Shown here: positions 22,860 through 34,106 of the stretch, one piece after another
Layout: every line of letters starts with the position of its first letter
How positions within the stretch are numbered: the stretch's first letter is position 1
Assembly (NCBI GenBank): GCA_051453625.1
Contig: JBOZIK010000001.1
Location: forward strand, 261,379,353-261,430,713
Source: Welwitschia mirabilis
Taxonomy: Eukaryota > Gnetophyta > Gnetopsida > Welwitschiales
Reading direction: 5' to 3'
Length of the DNA: 51,361 nt
Made by a program: the position numbers and the translations under genes
Notes under the pieces: model-generated
Told to the model about the DNA's origin: nothing
Database searches by the model: none
What the model saw: only the letters and a program-made list of their open reading frames with translations

Positions 22860-25800
22860 GAAGCTTTTTCTCTTGTTATTTCATATATCTGAAAAAGCTT
22901 TTTCTATTGAATCTTGGTGACTTCCTCTTGGACCTTTGAAGAAAACCTTAGAGACTTGTAATATTCATCATTCTTGAATATTTATTTTAAATTTAGTATG
23001 GTTTATGGTTTTTTGATTATTTTCTTGTATGGTTTATTAACTTTCATTTAATTATTATATGTTACAATTAATTCTTGCATCTTTTACATGTTTCATGGAA
23101 TTTTCTTACTTGTTCTTGTAAGTATCTTTTTAGGCATGTATTATCTTGGCTATGAATTTAATTCTTTGCTTAAAACTTGTTAAGTAACCACATTATATGA
23201 CTCTAGGGGTTGGGCCACTTGAAGGGATTCCATTAGCCATGGACATGATCTATTAGAGTGGTGAAGGTAATGTTTGTAACCTATCTAGTTATGCATGACA
23301 TGATGTCTTGCAACATCAGATGGTTTATCCCATATTAAGGATTCCTATTGGCCATAGGAATGAACCTCTAGATAAATGTTTATTTTTTATACCATTCTGA
23401 TAGAGCATTCTATTCACTATACATTCTTAGATTACTAAAACTTGGATATGTGTATCCAGATAATTATATCTTGTATGAATTCTTAATCACATTCAATTTT
23501 CTTAAGGATCCTATCATTGGCTTTGAAAACCTCCTTATCTAAACCTTAACATGAATTATACTAGAAACTATAAAGATTAATTTCATGTAGTTCAAGAACT
23601 TAAAGGTTCTAAATAATTTGTATTAATTTGAGAATAGAGATTTATATTAAAATTTACTTTAAAATTATGCATTTATCTTGTAAATTGAAGATTTTAAATG
23701 TTTAAGTATTTGTAGTACAAGAATTATGTTATGAATTGTGGTTTTTGTATTTTAAGACTTAGCTATAAATTGTTCATTATTAATAAATACTTTTTCAAAT
23801 AATTGTTAATATAAATGACTTAGTATTTTAAAGGTGTCTAATTACTAGTAGAGAGATTTTATTTGGATTTAATTTTTACATAATAAACATTTAAGAAGAA
23901 CTTATATATGATAGGCAAGATGATATTTAGTGGGAATTTAAAGTTGATCTATATTATAAAATAAATTAGTAATAAGGCCTAACATATATTTCATATTAGG
24001 CATAATAATTTTCTTATTTTAAAGTAATGAAAAAATGTGATTCTGCAAATTCAAACTCATGGCAAAATTTTGATTTTTATCTTCATCCTTTATTAATCCT
24101 CTTCTTTAGCATAATGTAATTGAAGCATTTCTTTCTAAAAAAGACATATTCTCTCCTCCTCAATCCAAATGTCCCTTATACTCCAACTTATAATGTTCCT
24201 TACTAAGTTTCAGAATCATGCTTCTTCTTCATCTTCTACTTCAAGGACTTTCCAATGATTTTTTTCCTTCATGTGCATCTTCAATACCTATGTTATTGAT
24301 GTTAAGAGACTAACATAACTCCTTTTCATTACTAAAACCATCCCCCAGAATAATGTTAAAACCATGATGCTATTGAATTTTGAGATTCATGTGAACACCA
24401 TGTGCTATACCTTTTGCAAACTTAGAAATATCATATTACCTTTCCTTGTTTTTATGAAATTCAAGAAAGATTTTAGCATTTCTTGCTAAATGCATCATAC
24501 CTTTATATCCCTACATATCCTCGGATTCTTATCTATACATTTTATTATTCTCCTCACTAGCTAAAATTTGAGTTAACCCAAATCTTTGACATCTAACGAT
24601 CATTTCTTTTCTCTTTTGTGCTCGTGTGTTGCTCAACTATTTTGTGTGTTACTTGTTCTTGCATGGAATTAAGGAAAGCCACCTTTTAAGTGATCCTTAT
24701 TAAGTACTATTCTGTACTAGTGTCTTAAAACTATTTTCCTTTTTATGCCCTTAAACTGTGTGCCTCTCCTCTATCCTGGTCATTAACGTTCCTGCTTCTT
24801 GTGTGCTTCGTCCCTTGGACCCTACATTTTGCATTTCATAAATTGAATGCACTTCTTTCCTCCTTCTATGCTACCCTCTTTTTGCCATAGAAATCCTCTC
24901 CAATCATCCACCAAAAATGTAATAAATAAATTTTCTTTGATTATCATTTGACTTGTGAAAACTTTAAATCATCCAAAATCATGTCCTTCTTCTCTCAAAC
25001 CATGTTTTCCATTTTTGCTAAAGGTTTATGTGTGAAATCCAAATATGCCTTTTGAATGGTATTAAAATTGAGATCTATTGAGTTTTAATTTTGTAAATGA
25101 CATTTAAACAAAAATTTTTCTTTAATCCCTCAATGCATAGCTAAGAAAATTAGATGAAATAGCAGAATTGAGTCCAACTTTAGTAAAAATTATTAAAAAT
25201 GTCAGTGTTTTCATACAAGTAGGCTGATCCTACCTTATACTTGAACATTACCTACAAGGTTTATATGCCTTCCATCTCATAAGAAATATCCTTCTTCCCA
25301 CTTCATGCTAGTGCACCTCCTTTAAAAACATGCATGAGATTATTTATGTAGAAGGCCCTTAACCCATAAGTCAATAGATCAACAATTTCATTTTCTTCCT
25401 AATGCTTGCAATTTATCTTAAGTAAAATTATTTATTCTAAATGTCAAATCCCATGATATCTCAACTAGTTATTAAAAAGAAAATAGGATGGAACATTAGA
25501 GGTCGTGCATTTGATTCGTGATAAGAGAATTTTGATATAAACATTATTTTTTCATTGCATTAATAACAATAAGATAATAGGTTTCTTATTAAAAAAAGCT
25601 AGTTTGAATTATCCCTTCTAAATTCAAAAGCCATGATAATATCATATTAATATACTATTAAAATCATAGCCATAAAATTATTTGAATCACAAGTATATAG
25701 ATTTCATGTTAATATATTAGGATTTTTTACAAGACTTTGAATTTTATATTATAACTAGATCACTATAAGACTAACTTATAGTCACCTTATTAGAATTTCT

Positions 25801-26048
25801 ACAAGATGGAGTAGCAAGGTTACAACCTTAGTAATCATGCTTTTGATTCCTATAATATGTGTATAACAGGATGTTTTACTAGTATAATTACATGATGTCT
25901 CACTATTAAGGACATTAAAAGTTGAACACTACATTTTGGTATCAGAGGAATGAGTTTGAAGTTTTCAACCAATACGTTTTAGGTATTATATTTAGGTAAT
26001 ACAGAAACATTACATGTTTTTAGTATTAAAAAGTGGATGTTACATTTT

Positions 26049-26060
26049 TGATATTAGAGC
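26049..26060 (+). other. Primer binding site of element C (initiator Met-tRNA type)
   Basis: TGATATTAGAGC matches the plant consensus TGGTATCAGAGC at 10 of 12 positions; both differences are transitions. It lies 4 bp after the 5' LTR end and is followed by CTAGGTTG, as in many plant retroelements. Confidence 0.8.
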
Positions 26061-26299
26061 CTAGGTTGAGGAATTTACAGGGAATAACTGTTGTTTAGTT
26101 GAGAAACTCATTGGGCATAACTATTGTTAAGCTTATGAATTCACTAGACATAGCTATTTTGCAAATTAACTATTTGAAAAATTTTCTAGGCACAATTATT
26201 TATTGCAATTTATTTTGGATTAGCTATTGCATAAGTTATAAGTTTTGTCATGAATATTTTGGGTTGTAAAATGTGTAGTTTGATTTCCAAAATTTTAGC

Positions 26300-27202
26300 A
26301 TGGCCTCAAAAAGAGTAGTGAATCAACCAATTAAAGTTATAACACTAGTAATGAAACTAATGATTTAATCGAATGCATGAAAAAAATAATGACAAGAAAG
26401 TTGGTGATTCTCTTAGAAAAATGATGATGTAGTTTAAGGAATGGATGTTCTAATCTTTAAGAATGCTAATAATGTAGCTGATGCAGAAGCATGAATGATA
26501 GCTATTCAAAGGAAACTAGAATTATTTAATTTTACTACTGAGTAGAAGTCCTTACTAGTAATTCATCAACTTCTTAAAGAAGCAACATTATGATGGGATT
26601 GATAAAAAATTCAAGTACCATCTCCAATACCTATGATATGGAAAGAATTCGAGAAAAAATTTAGAGATAGATATATATTAGAATTTTTCATAAATGTAAA
26701 GGTCAATGAAATATACAATATTAAATAATGTTTTTATAATAATAACATAATATGAGTATAAATTTATGAAACTTTTAAAACATGTTGCTAAACTAGCAAG
26801 TAGTAAAGAAGTAAAAGTTAAAAGGCTAGTAGCTAGTTTACATCCTTATATTTAAATGTAACTAAAATTATTTCAAACAAAGTTACTTATAGAAGATTTA
26901 GAGAAGTGAATGATAAGTGAAGAATATTCAATTATGAATAAGGAATTTATGAAAAGGAAAATAATTCTTTAAGAAAGAGAATAATTTTGAGAGAGAAAGA
27001 AGTCATCTTTAGAAATACTGAGTTAAATTAAATTGATGACAAAGGTAAAGTCTTCAGGGTTAATGTAATGTAAAATTAGAATAAAATCAATCCTAAAGAT
27101 AGGTCAAGGACTACCCATTACTTAGAAAATGTAACTAAATATTCTAAAAGAATATGATGTTATAATTATGGAGGTCCTCACTATGCCAGAATTTACCTTG
27201 AA
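26300..27202 (+). pseudogene. Element C gag (Retrotrans_gag domain and zinc knuckle), decayed
   Basis: An ATG at 26300 opens MASKRVVNQ. The capsid-like domain follows. ADAEA, a stop (TGA for Trp), then MIAIQRKLELFNFTTE lies at 26477-26550, and WKEFEKKFRDRYI starts at 26639; both are typical of the Retrotrans_gag family of plant chromovirus-type Gypsy elements. A CCHC knuckle is recognisable at 27158-27202 as CYNYGGPHYARIYL, in which the second and third Cys are both Tyr (TGT/TGC to TAT/TAC). Gag would package element RNA into virus-like particles. Several stops and the lost zinc ligands make it inactive. No protease or RT follows; the remaining ~360 bp to the polypurine tract match nothing I can name. 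Confidence 0.82.
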
Positions 27203-27552
27203 AAAAAGAAGTTAATGGATATAAGGAAGATTTATGCCTAAACTAAAAATAAAGGGACTTAATTATTTGCAGTCTAGGATATAGTAGGTATTAACGTTTT
27301 CATTTATGAAATAATTAGTTAAACATGGAGTTGTTAAACTTATTTTGTTTTTACCAATAAAAGTAGAACTTACATAGGAAGATTTTTTTCAATCCTTTAA
27401 GTAATTGCAAGTAATAATTTTCAAGTGTAATTATAAATTTCTAAAAGTTTGAAGTACTCAGATATAGATACCATTATGGGAATAAGCAAAAGTAGAGTAA
27501 TTTGAAGAGGTAAAAGATTTACTAATTTCTTGTTTCTAGGATAAAACCTTTT

Positions 27553-27566
27553 AAGAAATGGAGAAA
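27553..27566 (+). other. Polypurine tract of element C
   Basis: AAGAAATGGAGAAA, purine except for one T, directly precedes the 3' LTR start TGTCATAT. This is the expected place for plus-strand priming. Confidence 0.7.
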
Positions 27567-27957
27567 TGTCATATTTCAAATTTGTACAATGAAGATTAAG
27601 TTTAAAATGTTCTAATAAATAACTTAAAAGAGAATATAATTTTTATAAGGATACTATTTAGTGTTAAAACTTAGATATTTTTCTTTATAGCTAATAGTCC
27701 CATAATTATTATTTTGTGATTTATCTTTATTTATTTAATTAATTTTTTTAAAAAATTCCAATGAGTTATGGATTTAGAATTATTATGGAGATGCTTAGCA
27801 TGTAGAGTTATTATTTTTAGTAAATGTTATCTTAAATTGTAACTGCTATCATGTTTATGAAATATTTTATTATTCTTACTAATGTATTATTTATTATTTA
27901 TAATAAGTAATTATTATTTATTATATACCTAGTGGCCTAGCAAGGTAATGAAATCCC

Positions 27958-28078
27958 CACCACTTCTACTACTTTCATGACCTTTACCACTTCCACCACC
28001 TTTACCAATTCCACCACACCACTTCCACCACCTTTAAAACTTCCACACATCACTTCCACCACCTCTACCACTTACACC
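27958..28078 (+). repeat. CTTCCACCACC low-complexity array in the C 3' LTR
   Basis: Counterpart of 22705-22800, slightly longer and with different unit order, so the array has changed since insertion. Confidence 0.8.
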
Positions 28079-28131
28079 ATCTTTACTACTTTCTTTTATG
28101 ATGGTGTCTCTTCACATCCTACATCCTCTAC

Positions 28132-28139
28132 TATAAATA
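28132..28139 (+). promoter_or_regulatory. TATA box in the C 3' LTR
   Basis: CTATAAATAG sits at the same LTR offset region as 22852 and is conserved while much around it has diverged. Confidence 0.6.
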
Positions 28140-29774
28140 GAACCACCTTATCTTGTTATTTCATATCTTTGAGAAAGATTTTTCTATTGCATCTTGACGA
28201 CTTTAACTTGGAGCTTGGAAAAAACCTGGGAGACTTGCAATCTTTACAAGTCCTTAAGTCTTCATCTTAAATTTGGTATGATTTATGGTTTTTTGATTAT
28301 TTTCTTGTATGGTTTATGGACTTCCATTTAATTTTAGTATGTTCCAATTAATTCTTCTATCATTTACATTTTCATGGATTCTTCTTGCATGTTCTTGTAA
28401 GTCTCTTTTATGCATGTAATATCTTGACCATGAATTTAGTTTTATGCTTAAGCTTGCTAAGTGATCAAATTATGCAGTATTACAGGCTAGGCCACTTGAA
28501 CAGTTTTCATTGGCCATGGGCGTGAGCCATTAAAGTAATTAAAATGATGTTTTAACCCATCTAGTTATGCATGACATGATGTCTTATGGCTTCAGAGGGT
28601 TTATCCCATCTAAATGGTTCCTATTGGCCCTATAAATAAACCTTTAGATAAATGGGTATTTTTGACCCCTTTTGACGGAGCATTCTATTCACTGTATATT
28701 CTTGGATCATTGAAACTTGAATATTGTATCCAAATAATTGTATCTTGTATGAGATCTTGGTCACATTCAATTTTCTTAAGGATCTTATCATGGGCTTGGA
28801 AAATCTACTTACTTAAATCTTGTCATGGATCATATTAGAACTATGAAGGTTTAACTTTCATTCCATGCTTGCATGTGTAGCACTTAATAGGAAGAATGCC
28901 TTTGGATAATCCAGCTATCATAGTTTAGATTAAATAATGTTCTTATACTTGAAATTTAAATGCATGTAGTTAAAGGACTTAAAGATTCTAAATAATTTAT
29001 ATTAATTTAAAAATAGAGATTTGTATCTAGATTTACTTCAAGATTATGCATTTATCTTGTAAATTAAAGATTTAAAATGTTTAAGTATTTGTCATACAAG
29101 AATTATGTTATGAATTGTGTTTTCTATATTTTAAACTTAGTTATAGATTATTTATTATTATTAGATACTTTCTCAAATAACTAATGATATAAATGATTTA
29201 GCATTTTAAAGGCATCTAATTACTACTAGAAAGAAATCATTTGAATTTTGTTTTTACATAATATACAATTTATGAAGAACTTAGATATGATAGGCAAGAT
29301 GATATTTAAGAAATTTAAAGTTAACCTATATTATAAAATAAACTCGTAATAATGCCTAACATATATTTCATATTAGATTAATAATTTTCTTATTTAAAAG
29401 TAATGATAAAATGTGATTCTGTAAAATTGAACTCATGATAAAATTGTGGTTTCTATATCCATCCTTCATCAATTGTCTTCTTTAGTGTAGTGTAATTCAA
29501 ACATTTCTTTTTGGAAAATGCCTCTTGTTTCTCCTCTCGAATCATAGTATCCATTCTACTCCAACCTATAATGTTTCCTCACTACATGTTAGAACTGCAC
29601 TTATAGGCTTTTCAATGATTATCTCTCTCCTGTGCACTTCTAATACCTATGTTCTTAATCTTCAGAGATTGACATACCTTATTTTCATTACTAAAATTAT
29701 CCCATTAGAATAATATCAAATCTATGCTATAGTCGAATTTTGAGATTCATTGAACACCCTATCCTATATGTCCT

Positions 29775-30055
29775 AAAAACTCAAAAATACTAAATTACCT
29801 TTTCTTGTCTCTATGATTTTAAGCTATGATTTTAGCACTCCTTACTAAATGCATTATAGTTTTCTCTTCCTACATATCTTCGAAGTCTTATCTAAATATT
29901 TTTTTTATCCTTATGAAAACTCAAAAATATTGAATTATCTTTTCTTGTGTATATGGCATTTAGCTAAGATTTTAGCACTCCTTGCTTAGTTCATTGTAGT
30001 TTTCTCTTCCTACATATCCTTAAAGTATTCTCTACACATTCTGTTATCCTCCTTG
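29775..30055 (+). repeat. 140-bp tandem duplication private to the C 3' LTR
   Basis: Two copies, 29775-29914 and about 29915-30055, each contain AAAACTCAAAAATA, TTTTCTTGT, TTTTAGCACTCCTT and TTTTCTCTTCCTACATATC. The 5' LTR has a single copy (about 24418-24530). Confidence 0.85.
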
Positions 30056-31540
30056 CTAGTCAAAATTTGAGTTACTACAAATCTGTAGCATCTAGTATTT
30101 ATTTCCTTTTTCTTTTAGGCTTACCTATTGCTCAACTATACTATGCATTACTTGTTCTTGCATGGAATTAAGACAGGCCTCCTTTTAAGTGATTCTTATT
30201 GAGTGTTGTTCTCTACCCCATGTCTCAAAACCATTTATCTTCCTACACCCTTGAACTACATGCCTCTCCTCTATCTTGGTTGTTAATGTTCCTTCTTCTT
30301 CTGTGCTCCTTTCTTGGGATCCTACATTCTAGGTTTTCTAGATCAAACTTCTTTCTTTCCTCCTTCTACATTATCCTATTTTTCTTATGAAAACCCTTTG
30401 TAATCATCCATAGAAAATGCATTAAATCAATTTTATTTGGGTATCATTTGATTTTAAAAAACTTCAAATCATTTAAAATACTTTCCTTCTTCTCTGAAAA
30501 TACATTTTTCCTTTTGATAAAGGTTTATGTATGAAATCCAATTGTTCCTTTTGAATGGTATCAAAATTAATATCTATTGAGTTTTATTCTATTAATGACA
30601 TCCAAACATACATTGCTCTTTAATTCCTTAATGAACAGTTAAGAAAATAAGATGAAATGATAGAATTAAGTGCAAATTTATTAAACTTTTTTGAAGATAT
30701 TGGATTTTCACACAAGAATACTGATCCTATATTACACCTAGACATTGCCTACAAGGTTTATTCACCTCCCATCTAACTACAAATATCTTCTTTTCATTGC
30801 ATGCTATTGTAGTTCCTCTAAAAACATGTGTGAGATTATCTGTGTAGAAGGCTCCTAACAAATAGATCAATGGATTGGCAATGTCATTCCCCTTTATATG
30901 TCCACAATTTACATTAAGTGAACTTGTTCATTCTAAATTTCAAATTCCATGATATTTCAACTAGCTATTGAAAAGAAAATAGGAGGGTATGTGAGAGATC
31001 CTGTGTTTGATTCATGGTAAGGGCATTTTGATATAAAAATTATTTTTCCACTACATTAATAATAATAAGATAATAGGTTTCTTATTAAAAAAAAGTTAGT
31101 TTGAATGATCTCTTATAAATTCCAAAGTCATGAGAATATCACATTAATATACTATTAAAATAATAGCCATAAAAATATTAGAATCACAAATATATAGATC
31201 TTATGTTAATATATTAGAATTCTATACATGAACTTGAATTGTATATTATAACTAGATCACTATAAGAATAACTTTTACTCACCTTATTGGAATTTCTATG
31301 AGACAGAGTAGTAAGGTTATAATCTTAGTCATGATGCCTTTGGTTCCTATACTATTTGTATAATGTGTTTTTTTACTAGTATAATTACATGATATTTCAC
31401 TATTTAGGACATCAAAAGATGGATACTAAATTTTGATATCAAAGTGATGAATTTGAAGTTTTTAACTAATAAATTTGAGGTACTACATTTGAGTAATAAA
31501 GCAACATCACACTTTTGGGTATTAAAAAGTGGACATAATA

Positions 31541-31545
31541 ATACT
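31541..31545. repeat. Target-site duplication of element C, right copy
   Basis: ATACT directly follows the 3' LTR end and matches 22293-22297. After it, CTAATAATCAAAAG resumes alignment with element B (CTATTAATTAAAAG, about 48620). Confidence 0.88.
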
Positions 31546-32726
31546 CTAATAATCAAAAGTTTTACACTCTGAGATAGGTTGTGTGAGCATGTATTAAGAT
31601 TTGGAAAGGCTACATAAGCATTAACAAGCATCACATCTTCTAGTAAAGTTAAATAAATATTTAATGAAGATAGGATAATAGAATCTAGTATGTAGGATTT
31701 TCATAGAAGCTTATAGCCACTTGAATGATGTCCACACATATTACCATGTTAATTATTAAGGACATCACATTATTTCCATTCTTGTACACATGCATGCATG
31801 ATCTGATCTTTACATTTATGATAAAGATGTGGTTTACACAACTCATAATTACCTATCATATGGAGAAAATTCTTTTTTTAATTGTAAGTCCAATGTTGGG
31901 GTGTTTTCATGGTAATAAGATAATTGACAATATTAGCATACCATGTAGTAGGGTGTTTAGAAGATATAGACTAAAGATGTCCAAGAGAGGAGTTATTCAT
32001 CTAAAAAAAAGTCTTATATGAGAATATCAGAAGAGAAATGTAGAGTATTATGGTCATAAGACAATCTACATAGATGATTAGAAACACAACCATTATTTAA
32101 TTATTTATCTATGATGGTCAAGTTGAATTATTACATTAAAAACATCCATCTAATAAGTCTTAAACTAGAATTTTTCTTGGTCATAAGATATAGAATGGTA
32201 TCATGATTAGTGTAGACATTACTATTGAAACTAAGAAGATAGTATCAAAGTTTATTAAGATAAAAGATGATAATAAGGTTTTACCAATGTAGTAAATAAC
32301 GTTATAATCTTTCTTATGTTTTTATTTCAATAATCCACATATAGCTACATTACTATCATTATATAATTTTAAAGTCTTTTTTATAATTTGGTCCTTTTAT
32401 TATAGGTTTAGAAGTAATTTTGTCCTTAAGTATTTTAAAGGCAAGTTAAAAATCTCTACTCTAATGAAATTTAACATATTTTCCTAATAAAGAGTGGAGT
32501 GGTATACATATTTTAGCATAGTCTTTAATAAATCTTCTATAAAATTTAGCATGGCCAAGGAAAGATATAACTCATTTGATATTTTTTGCGTGGGAAGTTT
32601 TTAATGATGTTAATTTTGGTTGGATCCATTCTAATTCCTTCACTAAAAATGTGATGACCTAAGTCCCATATTTCACAAACAATCAACTCTTTTCTTAAGA
32701 TAAATGAAGACCACTAGATAGACAAT
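31546..32726 (-). pseudogene. Element A: integrase N-terminus, RNase H and distal RT
   Basis: This aligns with element B from about 48620 to 49830. The blocks from about 31700 to 31790 correspond to the zinc-binding integrase N-terminus of B, 31850-32550 to its RNase H, and 32550-32726 to the region after the RT catalytic site. Frames are heavily broken and no catalytic RNase H residue can be placed with confidence. The left edge is cut by element C and the right edge by element D. Plus-strand frames here are shadows. Confidence 0.75.
32722..32726. repeat. Target-site duplication of element D, left copy
   Basis: ACAAT precedes the LTR start TGATAAC and recurs at 39318-39322. The joined flanks match uninterrupted B at about 49820 (CCACTCTCAATACATTGATCT). 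Confidence 0.82.
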
Positions 32727-34085
32727 TGATAACATGTAAAAATTAACATTTATCTCAATTATTTACACTAATTTATCATTGGTGAAGATATTAATTTAAT
32801 GATTTTATCATAAAAATTTCTTCTATTATTTTTTTATGCCATATCTAAATTTACTCTTTTATCCATAATGTTTTTAAGTTTTTAATCATGTTTTAGAACA
32901 CATATCTAAAGATGAATCTGACTTTGCACATAATGATGACTATGCTAGAGACATGTGGTGGTGGCACTAACTGGTGGAGGAATCTTGCTCTAAAGGTAAT
33001 GAGTTAGGATCTTTACGAAATCCCCATCAAATTCTACAAGATAAAAATTCTGGCCACTCCAATGAATATTATAAGAAGAAGATTCCAACCACTCCACTAA
33101 ATGCTATAAGAAGAAATCTCAACCACCCCATCTAACATAAAAGGATAAGGAACTCCAACTACTCCAACCCTAAACTTTATTTAAAAAGGGCCAAGAATCC
33201 TCTTTGTAGATCATTACTTAATTAGATTTCTTATCCTTAGAGTGAAGGGGCTTTCCACTTATTATACTTCATGTTGAAGCTAATGCTTTCTATGTCAATC
33301 TTCTATATCTTTCTTTTAGAATCTTCTATTCCTTAAAGATAGCAAAAAATTTTCGTTATAGACTGATTTCTTTTGTTTTATATCATAGATTTTCTCTATT
33401 TTACCTAATAAAATTTTATTATTCTTATATTTAGCTTCTTGATTTTATGTATGGCTTGCAATATACTTTTAATGCTTTTGATCAATCAAATGAAGAATAG
33501 TTATTCTTTAGTATAATATTTTTAATAACAAGTGTGGATGCTTTATATACTTATTATTCATATTTTTCCACTAAAATATGTTAATCCTTATATTATTTCT
33601 AAGTGATTTTCTTATGTTTACATCTTAGCTCATAATTTACACTAATGTTTGATGGTCTTTAGGAATTACATCCTACTTTTCATGCTTATATAAATATGCT
33701 ATGAGAGCTGAGATAACTTGAGGTCTTCATAAACACTCATATGGTAAATGAGATTATGTTACCATGATTGAGATTTAATAAAGCCTAACATTTCTGTTTT
33801 AGCAATAAAATGAATCTACTTTTATTATAGAAACTATTACCATTTTTGTTCTGTTCATGCTAGATTTTGGAAGCTACTTTTATTTTTAGCTTTAATCCTT
33901 AATATATTATAAATATTTCTTCTTGTTTTTTACTTTATTTTTCTTTGGGTTCATTATTTGCATTTGGTTTTATGCTTTTTTTATTATAGTTTATCATGAA
34001 TTATCCCTAAGAAGAGATTGACTCTAGGAGATTTTTATAATAAAGGTCCTAGAGTTTATTTGTAAAAGATTAGCTTTAAATAAAT
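32727..34085 (+). mobile_element. 5' LTR of element D
   Basis: It begins TGATAACATGTAAAAA and ends near TTTAAATAAAT. It aligns with 37986-39317 through TTTTTTATGCCATAT, GCTAGAGACATG, GGCACTAACTGGTGG, ACTTCATG...GCTTTCTATGTC and AATATACTTTTAAT. Divergence is heavy throughout, indicating age. Confidence 0.82.
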
Positions 34086-34088
34086 TTT

Positions 34089-34106
34089 TCGCACTATTGC
34101 TAGGGA
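34089..34106 (+). other. Primer binding site of element D (tRNA-Asp type, decayed)
   Basis: TCGCACTATTGCTAGGGA matches the plant tRNA-Asp primer complement TGGCGCCGTTGCCGGGGA at 12 of 18 positions; five of the six differences are transitions. Its place just after the LTR end supports the call. Confidence 0.65.

Larger units (their letters stand above)
22298..26044 (+). mobile_element. 5' LTR of element C (3747 bp)
   Basis: It starts TATCATGTCCCAAATTT (ancestral start TGTCATATCCC, judged from the 3' LTR and F) and ends GTGGATGTTACA. It aligns along its whole length with 27567-31540. It lacks a ~100-bp stretch that the 3' LTR has at about 28853-28955 and that F also retains, so the loss occurred here. 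It carries a TATA box at 22852 and the CTTCCACCACC array at 22705-22800. Confidence 0.88.
22298..31540 (+). mobile_element. Element C: gag-only Gypsy element with very long LTRs (9243 bp)
   Basis: Two LTRs of 3747 and 3974 bp flank only 1522 bp of internal sequence. The element has a 5' primer site of initiator-Met type, a decayed gag with a zinc knuckle, a polypurine tract, and a perfect ATACT target duplication. No protease, RT or integrase is present. This layout resembles LARD or other non-autonomous Gypsy derivatives that depend on enzymes supplied by relatives, though a later internal deletion of pol is also possible. It interrupts the integrase of element A. Solo LTR F is another member of the same family in this window. 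Confidence 0.88.
27567..31540 (+). mobile_element. 3' LTR of element C (3974 bp)
   Basis: It starts TGTCATATTTCAAATTT and ends GTGGACATAATA immediately before TSD ATACT. The 227-bp excess over the 5' LTR is explained by a 140-bp tandem duplication here (29775-30055) and a ~100-bp loss in the 5' LTR. The many substitutions between the two LTRs indicate an old insertion. Confidence 0.88.

Noticed and set aside
27977-28270. 97-codon Thr/Ser/Pro-rich plus-strand frame
   Set aside because: It translates the CTTCCACCACC array inside the C 3' LTR; the 5' LTR counterpart has no such frame, so it is not a gene.
31725-32021. 98-codon plus-strand frame
   Set aside because: It is the shadow of the same minus-strand region in element A and aligns with the shadow frame in B.
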